Assembly (NCBI RefSeq): GCF_900117415.1
Contig: NZ_FPEI01000005.1
Coordinates: 248,001 to 312,000 of the forward strand
DNA length: 64,000 nucleotides
Source: Hyphomicrobium sp. CS1BSMeth3
Lineage (GTDB): Bacteria; Pseudomonadota; Alphaproteobacteria; Rhizobiales; Hyphomicrobiaceae
Direction of reading: 5' to 3'
In this document: one piece after another, positions 19,481-28,907 of the stretch
Numbering within the stretch: the first letter of the stretch is position 1
How the letters are laid out: each line of letters opens with the position of its first letter
Position numbers and translations under genes: made by a program
Notes under the pieces: model-generated
Databases searched by the model: none
What the model was told of the DNA's origin: nothing
Seen by the model: only the letters and a program-made list of their open reading frames with translations

Positions 19481-19702
19481 CCGGTTGCCGACCTGCTCAT
19501 TCCACAGCCCTAGGACGAAAGTATAATAAAAGCGCCCGAGCAGCCGATGTTAGCCTTTGCACACCGATCACTCAATGGTGATTGCCGATTCGGCGCGAAG
19601 ACCGAACGGAGAGACCGGTACGGGGAGGTGCCGCCATGGGCAACCGACGATTCCTCCTCACGCAGTCCTGCACGTGATCACGCTCAGGAGGAAACTCACT
19701 CC

Positions 19703-19966
19703 ATGCAGAGCTCCAACGACGAAGCCCACTGGTCGCGAACCAGGAGCCTGATGTTCACGCATCTGGGGATCTGGTTTTTCTTTGGTTACATCATCCACAT
19801 GTTCGTCAAACCCCTGAACAGCATCATCATACCTGTTCTGGGTTTCCCGCTCGGCTTCTACATGGCCGCGCAAGGTTCGCTGATCGCTTTCGTGGTCATG
19901 CTTTTCATCTTTGCCCGCCAGCAAGACCGCATCGACCGCGAACACGGCGTCGCGGAAGACGACTGA
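19703..19966 (+). CDS. DUF4212 small subunit of sodium:solute symporter
   Basis: An 87-residue membrane protein with two TM helices (about 19-38 and 47-70), with the typical motif HWSRTRSLMFTHLGIWFFFGY and a charged C-terminus. DUF4212 proteins are always found just before a VC_2705-type sodium:solute symporter, as here (11 bp to the next start). The ATG at 19703 is preceded by AGGAGGAAA. It is thought to be a small partner subunit of the symporter. Confidence 0.92.
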   Translation: MQSSNDEAHWSRTRSLMFTHLGIWFFFGYIIHMFVKPLNSIIIPVLGFPLGFYMAAQGSLIAFVVMLFIFARQQDRIDREHGVAEDD

Positions 19967-19976
19967 GGGGGCGCAT

Positions 19977-21962
19977 ATGGCAACACAATCAGAAGCTAAT
20001 GCCGCGTTCTATAAGAACCTCGGCCGCATGTATGGTGCCTATACCGGCACCTTCCTCGGTTTCGTCGTCCTGCTAGCTATTCTCGAGCAGGTCGGCGTAC
20101 CCAACAAGATCCTCGGCTACCTGTTCGTCTTCTTCACGCTCGCCGTGTACGCCCTCATCGGCGTCATGACGCGCACGGCGCAGGTTTCCGAATACTATGT
20201 TGCAGGCCGCCGCGTCCCGGCGCTCTACAACGGCATGGCGACAGGCGCCGACTGGATGTCGGCGGCTTCATTCGTCGGCATGGCGGGCACGCTCTTCCTG
20301 CTCGGCTATGACGGCCTGGCCTGGGTGCTCGGCTGGACAGGCGGATACGTGCTCGTGTCGATCCTTGTCGGCCCGTACCTGCGCAAGTTTGGCGCCTATA
20401 CGGTGCCCGACTTCATGGCCTTCCGGTTCGGCGGCAATTTCACCCGCTTCCTGGCCGTGATCGTGCTGGTCTGCTGCTCCTTCACATACGTGACGGCGCA
20501 GGTGTTCGGCACAGGTATCATCGCCTCGCGCTTCCTCGGCATGGACTTCACCGTCGCGGTCTACGTGGGCCTCGCAGGTATCCTGCTGTGCTCGATGATG
20601 GGTGGTATGCGCGCGGTGACCTGGACGCAGATCGCTCAGTACATCGTGCTGATCGTCGCGTACCTGACACCGATCATCATCCTGTCCACGCAGAAGTATG
20701 GACTGCCGCTACCGCAGTTCACGTACGGGCAGGCGATTGCCGACATTACCGCGCGTGAGCAGGAGATGCTGCGGACGGGGCTCGCGACAGCGGCCGGCTT
20801 GAAGCCTCACATCGAGCCGTTCATCAACTACTCGCCGCTGAACTACTTCGGCATCATCTTCTGCATGATGTGCGGCACGGCTTCGCTTCCCCACATCCTC
20901 ATGCGCTACTTCACGACGCCGAGCGTCCGTGAGGCGCGCCAGTCGGTGGCGTGGTCGCTGTTCTTCATCTTCCTTCTCTACTTCTCCGCGCCGGCCTACG
21001 CGGCGTTCTCGAAGCTCGAGGTGTACACGAACATCATCGGCCGCGACGTGACCGCGCTTCGGCCATGGCTGTTCACCTGGGGTGAGCTCGGCCTCATCCA
21101 GATCTGCGGCAAGAACGCCGTCAATCTCGATGCCGCCATCGCCGCCTGTAAGGCCATTGCCGGCCATCCGGGCGTCGTCCGCTTGCAGGACTTCGTGATC
21201 AACACGGACGTGATCGTGCTCTCCACGCCGGAGATCGCGGGCCTTCCCTATGTGATCTCGGGCCTCGTCGCTGCCGGCGGTCTCGCGGCCGCGCTCTCGA
21301 CCGCTGACGGGCTCCTGCTCGCCATCGCGAACGCGCTTTCACACGACATCTACTACAAGATGCTGGATCCCAATGCGCCGACGTTCCGGCGTCTGCTCGT
21401 CGCCCGCATCTTGCTGCTGGTTGTCGCTGTGGCAGCGGCATACACCGCGTCGCATCGACCTGCGGATATTCTGGCCATGGTCGGCTGGGCGTTCTCGCTC
21501 GCCATGGCCGGAAACTTCCCAGCATTGGTGCTGGGTATTTGGTGGAAGCGCGCGACGACGTTGGGCGCGATATGCGGCATCATCGCCGGCTTCGGGCTCT
21601 GCGTCTTCTATCTGGTGGTGACCCGATACTTCCCCGGACATGGCGTCACGTACTTCGGCATGACGTCGCTGCTCAATCCGGTGACGGGCGCCCCCATTGT
21701 CGATGTCGCCAAGGCCATGGCTGCGCCCAATGCCTTCGACACCTGGGTCGCACTCACGGGGCCGAATGCCCATCCGCTGGCCAACCGTGTCGGGTGGTTC
21801 AACCTCAACAACATCAACTGCGGCCTGCTCGGGATGCCACTCGGCTTCCTGGTCATCTACGTCGTCAGCCTCGTCACACCTGCCCCCTCGAAAGAGATGC
21901 AGGCGTACATCGACGAGATCCGCAAGCCGCGCGGCGACACGATCCTTCAGGAAAAGTCCTGA
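19977..21962 (+). CDS. Sodium:solute symporter, VC_2705 subfamily
   Basis: A 661-residue secondary transporter of the SSS family with about 13-14 TM helices. Typical SSS features are the region EYYVAGRRVPALYNGMATGADWMSAASFVG early on and GLVAAGGLAAALSTADGLLLAIANALSHD in the second half (the SSS signature). It pairs with the DUF4212 subunit upstream. Relatives near acetyl-CoA synthetase genes are assumed to carry short carboxylates such as acetate. No such gene is present here, so the substrate stays open. GAGGGGG lies before the ATG at 19977, and a strong terminator follows. Confidence 0.93.
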   Translation: MATQSEANAAFYKNLGRMYGAYTGTFLGFVVLLAILEQVGVPNKILGYLFVFFTLAVYALIGVMTRTAQVSEYYVAGRRVPALYNGMATGADWMSAASFVGMAGTLFLLGYDGLAWVLGWTGGYVLVSILVGPYLRKFGAYTVPDFMAFRFGGNFTRFLAVIVLVCCSFTYVTAQVFGTGIIASRFLGMDFTVAVYVGLAGILLCSMMGGMRAVTWTQIAQYIVLIVAYLTPIIILSTQKYGLPLPQFTYGQAIADITAREQEMLRTGLATAAGLKPHIEPFINYSPLNYFGIIFCMMCGTASLPHILMRYFTTPSVREARQSVAWSLFFIFLLYFSAPAYAAFSKLEVYTNIIGRDVTALRPWLFTWGELGLIQICGKNAVNLDAAIAACKAIAGHPGVVRLQDFVINTDVIVLSTPEIAGLPYVISGLVAAGGLAAALSTADGLLLAIANALSHDIYYKMLDPNAPTFRRLLVARILLLVVAVAAAYTASHRPADILAMVGWAFSLAMAGNFPALVLGIWWKRATTLGAICGIIAGFGLCVFYLVVTRYFPGHGVTYFGMTSLLNPVTGAPIVDVAKAMAAPNAFDTWVALTGPNAHPLANRVGWFNLNNINCGLLGMPLGFLVIYVVSLVTPAPSKEMQAYIDEIRKPRGDTILQEKS

Positions 21963-21984
21963 TCCTGGATCGACACTACAAAGG

Positions 21985-22014
21985 AGCGGGGCCCACTCGG
22001 GCCCCGCTTTCTTT
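21985..22014 (+). terminator. Rho-independent terminator after symporter
   Basis: Stem AGCGGGGCCC/GGGCCCCGCT with a 4-nt loop ACTC, followed by TTCTTTG. It ends the DUF4212-symporter operon. Confidence 0.85.
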
Positions 22015-22092
22015 GTCTCTGTGGCCGACAGGCCTTGTCGAGGCGTTCCGTGGCCGCCAATATGTGGCCGCAACGAGCGAGGGCACACGGAC

Positions 22093-22398
22093 GTGAGCGG
22101 CGGGTCGCTTTATTCCTACTGGTACTTTCACCTGCCGAACTTCGTTCTGGCGGCTCTCATGTACACGCTGCTCGGCCGCGTGCTGTTGGGCCTGATCGTA
22201 CAGCCCGACTCGAGCAACTACATCTGGCGCTTCTTCTGCAGGATCACCGATCCGGTCGTCGCCGCCGTTGGGGCCGTGACGCCGAAAGACGCAGCCCCCG
22301 TCGTCGTATGGCTCTTCGGTGTCGTGTGGCTGTTCTGGCTGCGCGTGCTGCTGCTGCACGCGTTCCTCTATTTCGGCGCTCTTCCGCGCGTGACCTGA
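22093..22398 (+). CDS. YggT-like small membrane protein
   Basis: 101 residues from a GTG at 22093. Two or three TM helices are visible (FVLAALMYTLLGRVLLGLI and VVVWLFGVVWLFWLRVLLLHAF) flanking a stretch FCRITDPVVAAVGAVTP that resembles the conserved loop of YggT-family proteins (ITDPxxxxxxxxxP). YggT proteins are linked to membrane and cell-division or osmotic functions in other bacteria. It is the first of three small membrane genes on this strand and may form a transcript with 22408. Confidence 0.7.
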   Translation: MSGGSLYSYWYFHLPNFVLAALMYTLLGRVLLGLIVQPDSSNYIWRFFCRITDPVVAAVGAVTPKDAAPVVVWLFGVVWLFWLRVLLLHAFLYFGALPRVT

Positions 22399-22407
22399 GG
22401 AGCCAGC

Positions 22408-22734
22408 ATGGACCGCCAATACTACTACATCGCCATCGCGTTCTTCGGCATGATCAACGGCCTCTTCAATCAGGTCGCGCTGTTGTTCGCCGTCCTCCAC
22501 ATGCAGATCCTTGCGCCGGCGCTCCTTTTCGGCAGCACGGGCCTCACGCTGATGTTCTCGTCGTTGATGGTCTCGACCGCCACCATCATCCTCGGCGGCA
22601 TCCCTGCGGCGATCTACGAGCGCATCACCGGCACGGGAGAAGAATCGAGCGAGGTCTCGCTCTGGATCTGGCTCGCCGGCACCGCGCTTCTGACACTGCC
22701 CGCGGTCGGCAACTTCTTCGCGATCGGCCTTTAG
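22408..22734 (+). CDS. Small membrane protein, unknown
   Basis: 108 residues with three hydrophobic segments (YYYIAIAFFGMINGLFNQVALLFAV; LTLMFSSLMVSTATIILGGI; LAGTALLTLPAVGNFFAIGL). GAGGAG precedes the ATG and it starts 9 bp after the YggT-like gene, so the two are co-transcribed. No family is recognised. Confidence 0.72.
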   Translation: MDRQYYYIAIAFFGMINGLFNQVALLFAVLHMQILAPALLFGSTGLTLMFSSLMVSTATIILGGIPAAIYERITGTGEESSEVSLWIWLAGTALLTLPAVGNFFAIGL

Positions 22735-22836
22735 GCTTCGCTGAAACGCGACACACACACTTGTGACGCGAGGGCAACTTGTAGATCCTGCGCGGCGACG
22801 GTAGCATTGCTGCAGTGCACAACCAGGACCGTTGCC

Positions 22837-23205
22837 ATGGACGAAATGCGCCACATTGCCTTCGAGACGGTAATGCGCGCCTGTGGCTTCGGCTCTCTCG
22901 CCATCTTCTGCATCATGATCGGGCTCTCATTCGAGCCGCGCCTTTCCTTCCAGGCGGGCGGCTCGCTCACGCTGATCATGGTCGGCGTTCTCGCCTACAA
23001 GGCGCGCGAAGCGCCGACGAAGCCCTATCGGCGCACCGAGATGTGGCTCTATCTGCCGGAGGAACTGCGGCCGCCCGCGCGCTCGGCGCAGCAGACGGTG
23101 TCCGTGATCATGCGCGAGACTTACCTGACATTCGCGTATTGGAGCGCGATGATCGCCCTCGTCATGTGGTCGGTCGCGCTGATTTTTTCGTTCCTTGGCC
23201 TTTAG
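22837..23205 (+). CDS. Small membrane protein, unknown
   Basis: 122 residues from the ATG at 22837. TM segments lie at about residues 14-32 and 38-55, with one near the C-terminus (TYLTFAYWSAMIALVMWSVALIF). The central loop contains RRTEMWLYLPEELRPP. The pattern is typical of small alphaproteobacterial hypothetical membrane proteins. It ends 8 bp from the convergent PilZ gene. Confidence 0.7.
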   Translation: MDEMRHIAFETVMRACGFGSLAIFCIMIGLSFEPRLSFQAGGSLTLIMVGVLAYKAREAPTKPYRRTEMWLYLPEELRPPARSAQQTVSVIMRETYLTFAYWSAMIALVMWSVALIFSFLGL

Positions 23206-23213
23206 GCGCGCAC

Positions 23214-23588
23214 TTACTGACGTTGGGCGCGCACGCTCGCGTAGAACCATTCCGGTCCACGCTGCTCGAGCCAGATCACGTCCTCGATCAACGGGAGCGC
23301 CTGCTCGAACGCAATCCCGAGCGCATCGCGATCGGCCCACACGACACTTCCCATGATGTTGCGGCCATCAACGAGCCGGAGTGTCACTTCATCACCTTCG
23401 AAAGGGACGAGACCATCGGCGAGCCGCACCTGCGCGCCCGACGTCGAGACATCCATGAGGCTGCCGGAAAGAGCGCCCCACTGCGTCGCGAGCGCGACGC
23501 GCTCGGCGTGATCGTGGCGGACGGCGGCGCGCCGATCGGCCGGCTGGCCAGTCGGACCACACTGATGATCTGTACCATTCTGGAACAT
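23214..23588 (-). CDS. PilZ-domain protein
   Basis: A 124-residue single-domain protein with the two PilZ c-di-GMP-binding elements: RRAAVRH near the N-terminus (the RxxxR box) and DVSTSGAQV (the D/NxSxxG box), followed by the beta-barrel (VTLRLVDGRNIMGSVVWADRDALGIAFEQ). It probably binds cyclic-di-GMP and acts as an adaptor in the cytoplasm; the partner is unknown. It is convergent with the small membrane gene upstream in the window. Confidence 0.82.
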   Translation of the reverse strand: MFQNGTDHQCGPTGQPADRRAAVRHDHAERVALATQWGALSGSLMDVSTSGAQVRLADGLVPFEGDEVTLRLVDGRNIMGSVVWADRDALGIAFEQALPLIEDVIWLEQRGPEWFYASVRAQRQ

Positions 23589-23710
23589 GTCGTTACCGGG
23601 CTTTCACTTCCATTAAGAATGCGTGAATGCCCGGACACCTATGCACAAAGCCTGCCAATCCGCGCTGACGCCCGACGTCAGCGGTCACTTCGGCGCTTCT
23701 TGCGCCTGCC

Positions 23711-24235
23711 TCAGCGGCAAGCCCCGGCAGCCTTGACCTGAGGCGCCAGATGCGCGGCAAAAAGGGCGTGCCCGCCCGCGCCAAAATGCTGCCCGTCCGG
23801 CAAGCGATGCCCACCGGCGATCCTGCCGAGATTGTCGAGCATGACGACTTTGATGCCGCGCGCGCTGGCACGCCGCCGGATCTCGGCGATGTTCGCCGCC
23901 CGCTCATTGCCACGCCCGGAACGCTGATCGTTGCCGCCGGGCTGCAGGATGAGCACGCGTGTGTCTTTGCCGAGCACTCCATTCATCCGCGTCAGCATCT
24001 GTCCCGTAGTGTTGCCGGCGACGCCCGCATTGAGAACGCGGACGCGGCATCCCTGAGACTGCAGCAGCCGCTCCAGTTGCGCCGGAAATGCCTGGCCGGG
24101 ATTCACGCCATCAGGCGTGCTTCCGCGGCCGCGACCAATGGTGTTGCTGGCGCCGAGGGCGACCACCTCAGCCGCCTGAGCGGCCGATCCCGCGCCAATG
24201 CAAAGCAACAAAGCTAGAAGGCCCACCCGTCCCAT
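23711..24235 (-). CDS. SGNH/GDSL-type hydrolase, exported
   Basis: 174 residues with a signal peptide (MGRVGLLALLLCIGAGSAAQA) and the SGNH blocks: VALGASNTIGRG (block I, Ser nucleophile, Asp of GDS replaced by Ala), NAGVAGNTTG (block II), PGGND (block III) and DGQHFGAGGHALFA, whose His completes block V. It resembles TesA/arylesterase-like enzymes. Likely a periplasmic esterase or lipase. It lies 68 bp downstream of nadD on the same strand. Confidence 0.85.
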   Translation of the reverse strand: MGRVGLLALLLCIGAGSAAQAAEVVALGASNTIGRGRGSTPDGVNPGQAFPAQLERLLQSQGCRVRVLNAGVAGNTTGQMLTRMNGVLGKDTRVLILQPGGNDQRSGRGNERAANIAEIRRRASARGIKVVMLDNLGRIAGGHRLPDGQHFGAGGHALFAAHLAPQVKAAGACR

Positions 24236-24303
24236 ATATCCCTCCCATGAACCGACGCCCCCCGGCGTCTGCCAGGGATCTTAGCATTCTCGCCAAGGTC
24301 TGT

Positions 24304-24969
24304 TCAGCCCGTGGCCGGCGAGGCGCTCCTGGCACGAATGGCCGTCGAGGAAAGATCAGAGAGGGGTGCGGTCAGGAAAACCCAGGCCGGTGGGCGCAGG
24401 AGGGGGAGCACGGCCGCCTCATATTCCGGGATGCGCTGCGCCGCAAAGCTCTGCGCAGCGATCGACGACAGGGCTTTCATCCGCCAGCCCGGTCGATCCA
24501 CGACCGCAATCGGCATCAGCGTCATGATCTCGCGCCACTGCCGCCAGCGATGGAACTCGGCGAGGCAGTCGGCCCCCATGAGCCACACAAAGCGCGCGCG
24601 CGGCCGCCGCTGGCGCAGAAATGTGAGCGTCGAGATCGTATAGGGCGAGCTGAGATCGCGCTCGAAGCCCGTGACCGTGATGGCGCGCGATCCGACCAGC
24701 CTGCGGGCCGCTGCGATACGCGCGTCGAGCGGCGCAGGCGCGCCCTCGGCCTTGAGGGGATTGCCGGGCGTTACGAGCCACCACACGCGCGCGAGACCGA
24801 GGCGCCTGATCGCCGTCTCGCTGATCTCGACGTGCGCAGCATGCGCCGGGTTGAACGAGCCACCGAGCAGGCCGATAGCCGCGTCGCCCGTGTCGGGAGG
24901 GAGAGATGCCGCGAGCGAACCGAAGCCGGCGCCGGGCAGAAGTCGGCGGGACGCGGCTGCGGCGCTCAT
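24304..24969 (-). CDS. nadD: Nicotinate-nucleotide adenylyltransferase
   Basis: Converts nicotinate mononucleotide and ATP to deamido-NAD in NAD synthesis. It has the nucleotidyltransferase motif GGSFNPAHAAH near residue 37 (HxGH-type ATP site), WWLVTPGNPLK (substrate loop), WLMGADCLAEFHRW and the closing LSSTAIRAR motif. Its 221 residues are of normal length, with a 25-residue N-terminal extension. In many alphaproteobacteria nadD is followed by rsfS. Here an SGNH hydrolase follows instead. Confidence 0.95.
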   Translation of the reverse strand: MSAAAASRRLLPGAGFGSLAASLPPDTGDAAIGLLGGSFNPAHAAHVEISETAIRRLGLARVWWLVTPGNPLKAEGAPAPLDARIAAARRLVGSRAITVTGFERDLSSPYTISTLTFLRQRRPRARFVWLMGADCLAEFHRWRQWREIMTLMPIAVVDRPGWRMKALSSIAAQSFAAQRIPEYEAAVLPLLRPPAWVFLTAPLSDLSSTAIRARSASPATG

Positions 24970-25024
24970 ATGGTGTGCGCCGCGACGCTTCCGCCGCGGC
25001 TCCCTGGGCTACGTGTGCGCCGTC

Positions 25025-26059
25025 TCAGGTCGTCTCGAAGATGTCGGCGGCGCGCTTGCCGATCTGATCGGCCTTCCACTTCGGAATCTTGAACTCCCAG
25101 CCGGCAGCCTTGGCATTGATCTCGTCGGCAGCCTTCTTCGCCTCGCCTTCGCCGGCCGCCGACAGTGACAACCATGCCTCGTCGGGCTTGCCGTCGCGAC
25201 GCAGGCGCAAGGTGATCGTCAAGCCATCGCTGCTCTCGGCCGTGATCACGCTCACGGCTTCGCCGACGGGCGTTGAATCGAGCTTGCGCATGTCCTCGAG
25301 CTCGACCGATCCGAGGCTCAGCGCGATGTGCTCGATGCCCGCGCTCTCCTTGACCTTCAGTCCTTCAGGCACCGACTTGAGGACGAACTTGCCACCCTTT
25401 CCGGCCTCGCCCTCACGCTCGACAATGATCGGCGCCTCGCCCTGATGGGCGACGGTCACGCGCTTGAGCTTCTCCGTATCCGTCTTGAAGAAGACGGGAT
25501 CGACCCAATCCTTGACGTCGAGCGTCACGTTCGGCTCGCCGCTCGCGAGCCACGTCTGTGTCTCATTCGGTCGGCGCACATAGATGCCCTGGCGGCCCGT
25601 GCCGAAGGCATTGGGGCGGCGTTTGCCGACGACGATCTCGCCCATCGGCTTCCCGCTCGCATCGAGCAGGCGCACGAGGCCGGACTTGGCGTCCGCAGCG
25701 GCGGGATCCTCGAGATCGAGCAGCGGCCAGCGATCCTTGGCCGCCGTCTTGGGCTCGGCAAGCTCGGCGTTCGTGAGCTGCACCAGGAGGGCGCGGACCT
25801 TGTCGGCCTGCACCGGGTAACCGTTGCGCTCCTTGATGGTCCAATGCTCGCCATTGCGGACGAACGTCAGTGTCCGCCCGCGCTTGGAAATCTCGACGCT
25901 GCCGAGCGCATTCGCCTGGCGGCGCAATTCCGGCATCACGGGACGGCCCTCGACCAGACCCAATGAGCGCTGCGTCGTCGAGGCGTGGACGATGGCGGCG
26001 AGGACGAGCGCGACGAACGTCGTCGCACCGAGGATCACGAATTGCTGGGGCTTGATCAT
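25025..26059 (-). CDS. DUF4340 protein, partner of Gld-type ABC system
   Basis: 344 residues from the ATG at 26059, with one N-terminal TM helix (FVILGATTFVALVLAAIV) and a large periplasmic beta-rich region containing DUF4340 features (GEHWTIKERNGYPVQADKVRALLVQLTNAEL; TWLASGEPNVTLDVKDWVDP). DUF4340 proteins commonly follow GldG-type genes. It starts 4 bp after the GldG-like stop. Its exact role is unknown; it is probably a structural or substrate-handling part of the same membrane complex. Confidence 0.88.
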   Translation of the reverse strand: MIKPQQFVILGATTFVALVLAAIVHASTTQRSLGLVEGRPVMPELRRQANALGSVEISKRGRTLTFVRNGEHWTIKERNGYPVQADKVRALLVQLTNAELAEPKTAAKDRWPLLDLEDPAAADAKSGLVRLLDASGKPMGEIVVGKRRPNAFGTGRQGIYVRRPNETQTWLASGEPNVTLDVKDWVDPVFFKTDTEKLKRVTVAHQGEAPIIVEREGEAGKGGKFVLKSVPEGLKVKESAGIEHIALSLGSVELEDMRKLDSTPVGEAVSVITAESSDGLTITLRLRRDGKPDEAWLSLSAAGEGEAKKAADEINAKAAGWEFKIPKWKADQIGKRAADIFETT

Positions 26060-26063
26060 GGTC

Positions 26064-28160
26064 TCAAGCTCTCCTCTCGCTGCCGGGCGCCTGACGGCGG
26101 CGGCGCGATAGTCCGACCGCGATGCCACCGAGGCCGATGAGCAGCGGCACAGCGGCGATGTTGAAGAACTTGAGCCAGCCGTCGAGGCGGTCGATGTCGC
26201 GCCGGAGATCGGCCTGCACGCCGCGCAACTCGCGACGGACGTCGATCATCTCCTTGCGGAAGCCATCGATGGTCTGGCGATCCTTGTCCGAGAGCAGGAT
26301 CTGGCCGCCCTCGCCGCTCCGCGTCTCCATCTGCTGGAGCTTGCCCTGCAGCTCCTTGAGCTTGGCGTTGAGCGCCTGCTCTTTTTCGCGGTAGCGCCGC
26401 TCGGCATCGCGACGGATGTTGGCGACGCGCTCGAAGGGACGATCGTTCACGCCACGACTGCGCAGCATCGCGAGGGCCTCGCCACCCGAGAGATTTTCCA
26501 GCGCATTGATGACGAAGGCGGCATTGTGCGCCTGCGGCATCGCAAGGCGCTGGCCGAGCAGCTCCTGGATGCTCACCCAGAACTGATCGGCGAGAAGATC
26601 GCTGTCGGCAATGAGAATGACGTTGACCGGTCCGCTCGCGAAATGCGGCACGACGGGCTCGCCCTTGGGTGCCTCGGCGGCCTTGGCGCCCGCGGCGGGC
26701 GTATCCTTTGCGGCCGTACCCTCCGGTTTGTCACCGGGCTTCTCGTCAGGCTTTGCCGTTTCCGTCTTGGGACGCCCATCGGGGTAGGCGGTCTTGCCCT
26801 GGCCCGTGATGCGCGCGGCGAGCGTCAGAGGCTTGCCGCCGCTCTTGAACTCACGCGCCAGCGCCAACGGGTCCGGCATCACGCGCAGGCTCATGGCCGG
26901 CATCTCGCCCGCTGCCGGCGTCGTCTGGATGATCGGCTGCACGTTGGTGGTCGCACCATCAACCTTCGTGAAGAAGCCCACGGAGGCAAGGTTCATGCGC
27001 TCGATGCCCGCCGCCAGCGGATCAGCTTGATTGATATGCTGTGCGTCGACCTGCAGCCACGCCAGATAGTCCGTGACGACCGGCCGGCCCCCAGGACCGC
27101 CGCCGAACTGCACGCGCCGGGCCATCGTGGGATCGCCAGCGAGCTTCTCCGTATCGATGGAGACGCCCCAGGCCTTGATGAGGTCGAGGATATCGCCCGC
27201 CGGCGGCATCGCAGGCATCGGCATGCCCATCTGTGCCGTCGGCGGCGTCGATTCCGAGACCGGATCGATGAACGCAAGAACACGCCCGCCACGCAGCACA
27301 TACTGATCGATGGCGTAGACGGCTTCCTTGGTGAGGTTCGTCGGCTGGGCGAGCATCAGCACGTCGATGTCGCCCGGGATCTCGGTGATTGTCTGCTCGA
27401 GCGGGCGGACCTCGAAGAACTCGCGGATCTGCTCCATGACCGTCCACGGCGGCGACGGCTGGCGCATGGGCTGCATGGGATTCATCGGACCGCCGTCGAG
27501 CGGGATGCTCGCCATGAGGCCGATGACCCGCTTCTTGGGATTGGCGAGACCGTAGATCAGCTTGGTCAGATCGTACTCGAGGAAGCGCTCGCGATCGGGC
27601 GCAAAGAACTCGATGGCCGCGTCGTTGTCGGTCGTGTTCGAGGCGACGAGCCCGAAATAGCCCGTGTCGCCCTCCTGATTGAGGCGGATGCCGCGCAGCC
27701 CGGCGGAGACGGCACGATCCTCGGCGTCGGAGAACGCCTCGGGCTCGAGCACGGTGAGCTGTATCTTGCCGCCCGAAAGATCGCGGTACTGCTCGAGCAG
27801 CGCCTTCACACGCTCGAAGTACTTGCCGAAGAGCGGCGCCACCTCGCCGAGCTTGCGCGTGTAGTAGAGACGGACGCTCACCGGCTCGTCGATGCGCTCG
27901 AGCACGCGCTTGGTGCCGTCAGAGATCGTATAGAGGCGCTCTGCCGTGAGGTCGGCTTTGGCGTTCTTCGCAATGGCGCTGAAGATCAGGTTCGCCGAGA
28001 GGAGGAGGAGCGCGGCGAGCGCCAGCGCACCCCACGCGAGCGTCCTGCGCTCGAGACGGGCCACCCAGCGCACGACCTCGCCGGGCGCGAGCAGGAGCTG
28101 GCCTGAGATTTTCTGGAAGGCTGCCTCGAAGGCCGAGGGCTTGGGGGACTGAATGGCCAT
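26064..28160 (-). CDS. GldG-like ABC auxiliary protein
   Basis: 698 residues. TM1 at about 40-62 is followed by a periplasmic region with the Gld-type motif AERLYTISDGTKRVLERIDEPVSVRLYYTRKLGEV, the ABC_transp_aux domain (PF09822; PKKRVIGLMASIPLDGG, then DIDVLMLAQPTNLTKEAVYAIDQYVLRGGRVLAFIDP), a Pro/Lys/Glu-rich low-complexity insert near 470-500, a coiled coil (REKEQALNAKLKELQGKLQQME) and a C-terminal TM. It sits between the permease and DUF4340 genes. In Bacteroidota GldG is needed for gliding. Proteobacterial relatives have no known gliding role. Confidence 0.9.
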   Translation of the reverse strand: MAIQSPKPSAFEAAFQKISGQLLLAPGEVVRWVARLERRTLAWGALALAALLLLSANLIFSAIAKNAKADLTAERLYTISDGTKRVLERIDEPVSVRLYYTRKLGEVAPLFGKYFERVKALLEQYRDLSGGKIQLTVLEPEAFSDAEDRAVSAGLRGIRLNQEGDTGYFGLVASNTTDNDAAIEFFAPDRERFLEYDLTKLIYGLANPKKRVIGLMASIPLDGGPMNPMQPMRQPSPPWTVMEQIREFFEVRPLEQTITEIPGDIDVLMLAQPTNLTKEAVYAIDQYVLRGGRVLAFIDPVSESTPPTAQMGMPMPAMPPAGDILDLIKAWGVSIDTEKLAGDPTMARRVQFGGGPGGRPVVTDYLAWLQVDAQHINQADPLAAGIERMNLASVGFFTKVDGATTNVQPIIQTTPAAGEMPAMSLRVMPDPLALAREFKSGGKPLTLAARITGQGKTAYPDGRPKTETAKPDEKPGDKPEGTAAKDTPAAGAKAAEAPKGEPVVPHFASGPVNVILIADSDLLADQFWVSIQELLGQRLAMPQAHNAAFVINALENLSGGEALAMLRSRGVNDRPFERVANIRRDAERRYREKEQALNAKLKELQGKLQQMETRSGEGGQILLSDKDRQTIDGFRKEMIDVRRELRGVQADLRRDIDRLDGWLKFFNIAAVPLLIGLGGIAVGLSRRRRQAPGSERRA

Positions 28161-28172
28161 GGACGCTCTCCC

Positions 28173-28907
28173 TCAGGCGGCCTTGCGCTGTTCGACGATG
28201 ATGGCGTTCGCGAACAGGAAGAAGACGATGATGGAGAAATAGAAGAACAGGCTCGGCAGTGTGATGACGCCGCGGCTGATCAGCTCGAAGTGATTGAGGA
28301 AGCTCATCGACGCAATGGCATCCACGATGAATGAGGGCGCCCAGCTCCTGAAGAAGCCCAGCACCAGCTCGAGGCCGCTCATCACCATCAGGAAGCAGAT
28401 CGTCGCCGCCACGATGAAGGCGATCACCTGGTTCTTCGTCAGCGCCGACACGCACGAGCCGATCGCGAGGAAGGCGCCCGCCATCAGGAAACTGCCGATG
28501 TAGCTCGCCAGGATCACGCCGTTGTCGGGATTGCCGAGGACGTTGACCGTGATCCACATGGGAAAGGTCAGCACCAGCGCAATGCCGATGAAGATCCAGG
28601 CCGCGAGGAACTTGCCGACGATCGCCTCGCCCGTCGAGATCGGCAGCGTCATCAGAAGCTCGATGGTTCCTGCCTTGCGCTCCTCGGCCCAAAGCCGCAT
28701 GGCGATGGCCGGCACGAGCAGCAGGTAAAGCCAGGGGTGGTAGGAGAAGAAGGGTTGCAGATCGGCCTGACCACGCTCGAAGAAGTTGCCGATGAAGAAG
28801 GCGAAGGCGCCGGTCAGCGCGACGAAGATGACGACGAAGACGTAGGCGAGTGGCGTGCCGAAGTAGGCGCCGAGCTCGCGCTTGGTGATGATCCAGACAT
28901 TACGCAT
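28173..28907 (-). CDS. ABC-2 permease (GldF-like)
   Basis: 244 residues from the ATG at 28907, six TM helices. N-terminal NVWIITKRELGAYFGTPLAYVF and the cytoplasmic AEERKAGTIELLMTLPISTGEAIVGKF motif are those of GldF/NosY-type ABC-2 permeases. It overlaps the stop of the ATPase gene by 8 bp and ends 12 bp before the GldG-like gene, so the four genes form one operon. Confidence 0.92.
   Translation of the reverse strand: MRNVWIITKRELGAYFGTPLAYVFVVIFVALTGAFAFFIGNFFERGQADLQPFFSYHPWLYLLLVPAIAMRLWAEERKAGTIELLMTLPISTGEAIVGKFLAAWIFIGIALVLTFPMWITVNVLGNPDNGVILASYIGSFLMAGAFLAIGSCVSALTKNQVIAFIVAATICFLMVMSGLELVLGFFRSWAPSFIVDAIASMSFLNHFELISRGVITLPSLFFYFSIIVFFLFANAIIVEQRKAA

Noticed and set aside
26526-28106. 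A 526-codon plus-strand open frame
   Set aside because: Opposite the GldG-like gene and lacking any recognisable motif; high-GC shadow.
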